From positions 1-6,836 of the forward strand of contig PCRW01000025.1 in NCBI GenBank assembly GCA_002772115.1: a DNA stretch of 6,836 nucleotides, given 5' to 3'. Below, in pieces: positions 4,511 through 6,836 of the stretch. The first letter of the stretch is position 1; the number at the start of each line of letters is the position of its first letter. Below the pieces are notes generated by a model. The model was not told where the DNA came from and searched no databases. It was given only the letters and a program-made list of their open reading frames with translations. The position numbers and the translations under genes were made by a program. This DNA comes from Candidatus Moranbacteria bacterium CG23_combo_of_CG06-09_8_20_14_all_35_22. Lineage in GTDB: Bacteria > Patescibacteriota > Minisyncoccia > Moranbacterales > UBA2206.

Positions 4511-6157
4511 CTACATCATTCCACCATATCCCGGCATACCGTCGTTATGATTATGCACTTCTTTCTTTTCCGGCAAATCAGTCACCACCGCTTCAGTAGT
4601 CAAAAGCATAACAGCAATTGAAACTGCATTTTCCAGCGCAGTTCGAGTAACTTTGAGCGGATCAATGATACCTGATTTTATCATATCATCCAAATATTTA
4701 TCTTGCAGAGCATCATAACCAAAATTAGCTCCCGTAGACAAAATTATTTTATCCAAAACTACATCCGCGCTTTTTTTGCCGGCATTAATTACAATTTGTT
4801 TCAATGGCTCGCTAAGTGCTTGAATTAGCGCTTCGTAACCAGCTTGGTATTCATAATTTCCGTTTCTTTGATTTTTCTTTTTCAATTCTTGAGCTGCTTT
4901 GGCCAGCGCCACTCCTCCTCCCGCTACAATTCCTTCCTCCACCGCTGCTCGAGTAGCACTAAGAGCGTCTTCCATTTTGTGTTTGATATAAGTCAATTCA
5001 GTTTCAGTTGCTGCTCCAACGCGAATAACTGCTACGCCACCAGAAAGTTTGGCGGATCTTTTTTTCAGTTTTTCCTTATCATAATTATTGTCAGAATTTT
5101 CTATTTGCATTTTTATCTGAGACACTCTGTTTTCAATTTCTTTTTTCTTGCCTGCCCCGCCGACAATAGTGGTATCCTCTTTGGAAGAAATAACTTTTTG
5201 CGCTTTTCCTAACATTGAAATTTCCATTGTCTTAAGTTCCATTCCTTTCTCTTCACTCACCACTTGCCCACCAGTCAAAACCGCAATGTCTTCTAGCAGT
5301 GCCTTTTTTCCTTCGCCAAATTCTGGTGCTTTGATTGCCAAAACATTCAACACTCCTCGTAATTTGTTAACTACTAGTGTTGCCAAAGCTTCGCCTTCCA
5401 CATCTTCAGCGATAATTACTAATTCTTTTTTCCCGCCTTGAGCTAGTTTTTCCAAAATTGGCAAAATGTCAGAAATGGCGGAAATTTTTTTGTCAGTAAT
5501 GAGGATATAAGGATCTTTCAATTCGGAAATTTGTTCTTCGACATTACTAATCATATACGGAGAAATATAGCCTTTATCAAAATTCATTCCTTTAACAATT
5601 TCTTTAGAAAGTCCAAAAGTTTGCGATTCTTCTACTGTGATCACTCCGTCCTTACCCACTTCTTCCATTACCAAAGCAATCATCTCTCCTGTTTCTTGGC
5701 TTTCCGCGGAAATAGTTGCCACTTGGGCAATTTCTTCTTTGGAATTTATTTTTTTAGAATTTTTTTTGAGAATCGCAATGATTTCATTTTTAGCTGATTC
5801 CATTCCATGGCGAATGCCAATTGGACTAATACCCGTTTCCACAAATTTCAAACCTTGTTCCACCAGCGCTTGAGTAATGACAGTCGAAGTAGTGGTGCCG
5901 TCTCCCGCCACATCATTAGTTTTGCTAGCCGCTTCTTTTACCAGTTGTGCTCCGATGTTTTCTAATTTATCTTCTAGTTCAATTTCTTTGGCAATCGACA
6001 CGCCGTCGTTAGTGATTACTGGTGAACCAAAACCTTTGTCCAAAATAACATTGCGTCCGCGCGGACCAAGCGTCGCTTTCACAGTATTGGCCACCTTATC
6101 AATGCCAATTTTAATTTTTTTTCTCGCTTCCACCCCTATTTCAATTTGTTTCGCCAT
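4511..6157 (-). CDS. groL: 60 kDa chaperonin GroEL
   Basis: Forms the double-ring ATP-driven folding chamber capped by GroES. At 548 residues it is of normal length. The N-terminal equatorial domain shows VKATLGPRGRNVIL, VITNDGVSIAKEI (D51) and the ATP-binding AGDGTTT (85-90, catalytic D86). The second equatorial segment shows MEDALSATRAAVEEGIVAGGG (395-415), with D397 matching the ATP-hydrolysis aspartate. The tail ends HNHNDGMPGYGGMM, a short Gly/Met-rich tail of the usual kind. It follows groES after a 212-base gap filled by element D and a GC-rich repeat. That is longer than usual for groESL. Only a weak GAAG lies upstream of the ATG, and the GC-rich hairpin ends 27 bases before it. Element A starts 9 bases after the stop. 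Confidence 0.98.
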   Translation of the reverse strand: MAKQIEIGVEARKKIKIGIDKVANTVKATLGPRGRNVILDKGFGSPVITNDGVSIAKEIELEDKLENIGAQLVKEAASKTNDVAGDGTTTSTVITQALVEQGLKFVETGISPIGIRHGMESAKNEIIAILKKNSKKINSKEEIAQVATISAESQETGEMIALVMEEVGKDGVITVEESQTFGLSKEIVKGMNFDKGYISPYMISNVEEQISELKDPYILITDKKISAISDILPILEKLAQGGKKELVIIAEDVEGEALATLVVNKLRGVLNVLAIKAPEFGEGKKALLEDIAVLTGGQVVSEEKGMELKTMEISMLGKAQKVISSKEDTTIVGGAGKKKEIENRVSQIKMQIENSDNNYDKEKLKKRSAKLSGGVAVIRVGAATETELTYIKHKMEDALSATRAAVEEGIVAGGGVALAKAAQELKKKNQRNGNYEYQAGYEALIQALSEPLKQIVINAGKKSADVVLDKIILSTGANFGYDALQDKYLDDMIKSGIIDPLKVTRTALENAVSIAVMLLTTEAVVTDLPEKKEVHNHNDGMPGYGGMM

Positions 6158-6184
6158 ATTTGTCTTCGAGGTAACGAGAAGCTA

Positions 6185-6228
6185 CCCGCCTCGCCTTCGA
6201 CAAGCCGTCTCCGGCGAGTCGAGGCGAG
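6185..6228. repeat. GC-rich palindromic repeat before groEL
   Basis: This is a second copy of the 45-bp family found inside element A, in the opposite orientation. CGCCTCG/CGAGGCG form the outer arms, with CTCGCC/GGCGAG as an alternative pairing. The middle, CCTTCGACAAGCC, resembles TTCGACAAGC-type repeats that are, from memory, widespread in environmental bacteria. Transcribed with groESL, it would form a hairpin 27 bases before the groEL start and could affect its translation or mRNA processing. Confidence 0.75.
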
Positions 6229-6240
6229 CAAATATGAGCG

Positions 6241-6352
6241 TCCCGCACCAATTCTATTAAATAAATTATTGAAAAAATAAAACTAAGCCGTTAGGCGTTT
6301 CCGAGCAACAATTTCAAATTTATTACAAGCTACATTTGGAATTGGTGCGGGA
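6241..6352 (+). ncRNA. Structured element D between groES and groEL
   Basis: P1 is a perfect 14-bp helix, TCCCGCACCAATTC/GAATTGGTGCGGGA (6241-6254/6339-6352). Inside it, AATAAATT and ATTG (6260-6271) pair with CAAT and AATTTATT (6309-6324) across a TTCA bulge. A small apical stem AAAC-GCC/GGC-GTTT (6280-6300) carries a GTTA loop. TCCGAG (6300-6305) lies just 5' of the second strand of the inner helix, as in elements A and B, so D may be a reduced member of the same family. Its pairing does not itself show a strand preference; plus is assigned by that motif. It starts 17 bases after the groES stop. As part of the gro mRNA it could instead act as a processing or attenuating hairpin. Confidence 0.5.
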
Positions 6353-6369
6353 TAGCCATATCAAAAAAT

Positions 6370-6645
6370 TTATTCCAACACTGCCAAAATATCTTCGTTT
6401 TTTAAAATTATATATTTTTTATCTCCCACTTTAATATCCGTTCCGCTATAAGGCCGAAAAATTACAGTCTGGCCTTTTTTGACTTTTATCTCCTTGGCTT
6501 CTCCAATTGCAATAATTTTTCCTTCTTGCGGAGTTTCTTTTGTTCCTGTTTCCGGTAGATAAATTCCTTGCTCGGTTTTTTTCTTGACCGCTTGAGATTC
6601 AATGAGCACATTTTCTCCCAACGGTTTTATTTTTTCCTTTTCCAT
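6370..6645 (-). CDS. groS: 10 kDa co-chaperonin GroES
   Basis: Heptameric lid that closes the GroEL chamber. At 91 residues it is slightly shorter than the typical 95-100. It begins IKPLGENVLIE. The mobile loop that contacts GroEL is KKKTEQGIYLPETGTKE, with IYL in place of the common I-V/I-L hydrophobic tripeptide. Next come PQEGKIIAIG, the roof/core VKKGQTVIFRPYSGTDIKV, and the C-terminal YIILKNEDILAVLE. All family landmarks are present. It is first in the groES-groEL operon. The ATG is preceded by an AT-rich leader without SD; a half-conserved CIRCE lies 20 bases upstream, suggesting control by HrcA. Confidence 0.97.
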   Translation of the reverse strand: MEKEKIKPLGENVLIESQAVKKKTEQGIYLPETGTKETPQEGKIIAIGEAKEIKVKKGQTVIFRPYSGTDIKVGDKKYIILKNEDILAVLE

Positions 6646-6664
6646 ATTTTTAAAAAATTAATAA

Positions 6665-6691
6665 TTAGCACTCGCAATACTAGACTGAAAC
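6665..6691 (-). promoter_or_regulatory. Degenerate CIRCE (HrcA operator) of groESL
   Basis: The CIRCE consensus is TTAGCACTC, nine bases, GAGTGCTAA. One half is perfect here (6665-6673). After exactly nine bases the other half is GACTGAAAC (6683-6691), which keeps only five of nine consensus positions. Position just before groES is right for HrcA repression. TAGTAT in the spacer (minus strand) may be a -10, with a poor -35. The eroded half overlaps the GAAACC flank shared with copy C, next to element B. Confidence 0.6.
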
Positions 6692-6692
6692 C

Positions 6693-6836
6693 ACTGAAGA
6701 ATTAAAATTTTTGAGAAATTCTTGTTTGAGAATCCGAATTTTCTCCAAAAATTTCCTTTGGTAGCCTTTGATTGAGGGAAATTTTTGGCAAGGAAATTCA
6801 GGGTCCGAGTTTAATTTCGAAAAAATTTTAATTTTT
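6693..6836 (+). ncRNA. Structured element B, homologue of A, cut by window edge
   Basis: P1: 6697-6712 pairs with 6821-6836, still open at the edge; only the partner of the first four bases is missing. The last paired bases include a T-G wobble (6834 with 6699). After a GA internal loop, P2 is GAAATT/AATTTC (6715-6720/6813-6818). P3 is GAATTTTCT/AGGAAATTC (6736-6744/6791-6799) and CCAAAAATTTCC/GGAAATTTTTGG (6745-6756/6777-6788), with the same CA bulge as in A. The loop AGCCTTTGATTGAGGG (6763-6778) matches A at 13 of 16 positions; GGCAAG and CCGAGTT are also shared. B lacks the GC-rich arm of A. Wobbles favour a plus-strand RNA running away from groES. Function unknown. Confidence 0.65.

Noticed and set aside
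4393..4599. Plus-strand ORF of 68 codons across element A and the groEL end
   Set aside because: It runs through helices of element A and into antisense groEL, with no SD or family resemblance.
4844..6260. Plus-strand ORFs of 78-127 codons opposite groEL
   Set aside because: They are antisense to an intact, fully conserved groEL, have no recognisable motifs, and follow from codon composition of that gene.

Overview
The window is AT-rich and carries four recognisable housekeeping genes, all on the minus strand. Read leftward they are groES, groEL, dnaG and the primary sigma factor rpoD. The AT-rich composition, lysine-rich proteins, almost no Shine-Dalgarno sites on the large genes, and short palindromes inserted in and between genes all fit a small-genome uncultured bacterium of the Patescibacteria/CPR type, perhaps a Parcubacteria relative. 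That placement is an inference; no marker here settles it.

Right part (about 4240-6836): this is the chaperonin operon. A half-degenerate CIRCE (HrcA operator) lies just upstream of groES, and a good Rho-independent terminator lies past groEL at 4243-4288. Every gap around the two gro genes holds a large folded element: B (6693 to the edge) before groES, D (6241-6352) between groES and groEL, and A (4310-4501) after groEL. A and B are clearly homologous, with compensatory base changes in several helices and conserved loop sequences. D shares the architecture and one loop motif. Wobble pairs in A and B favour an RNA read from the plus strand, antisense in direction to the genes. I do not recognise this family; it is the best candidate here for something undescribed.

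Middle (958-4234): dnaG and rpoD form a short replication/transcription operon with its own promoter. This promoter implies a nearly leaderless dnaG mRNA. dnaG carries an in-frame insertion of about 90 bp made of a palindromic repeat plus a 7-bp tandem repeat, adding about 30 residues to primase.

Left part (1-957): this accessory-looking stretch has three small minus-strand genes. One encodes a 32-residue peptide with a membrane segment, with a consensus promoter whose predicted start site falls on its ATG, and its own terminator. The other two form a mini-operon of 79- and 29-residue proteins of unknown function. Further left are plus-strand hairpins, and a second promoter of the same design fires leftward out of the window through a leader carrying the A/B end motif.
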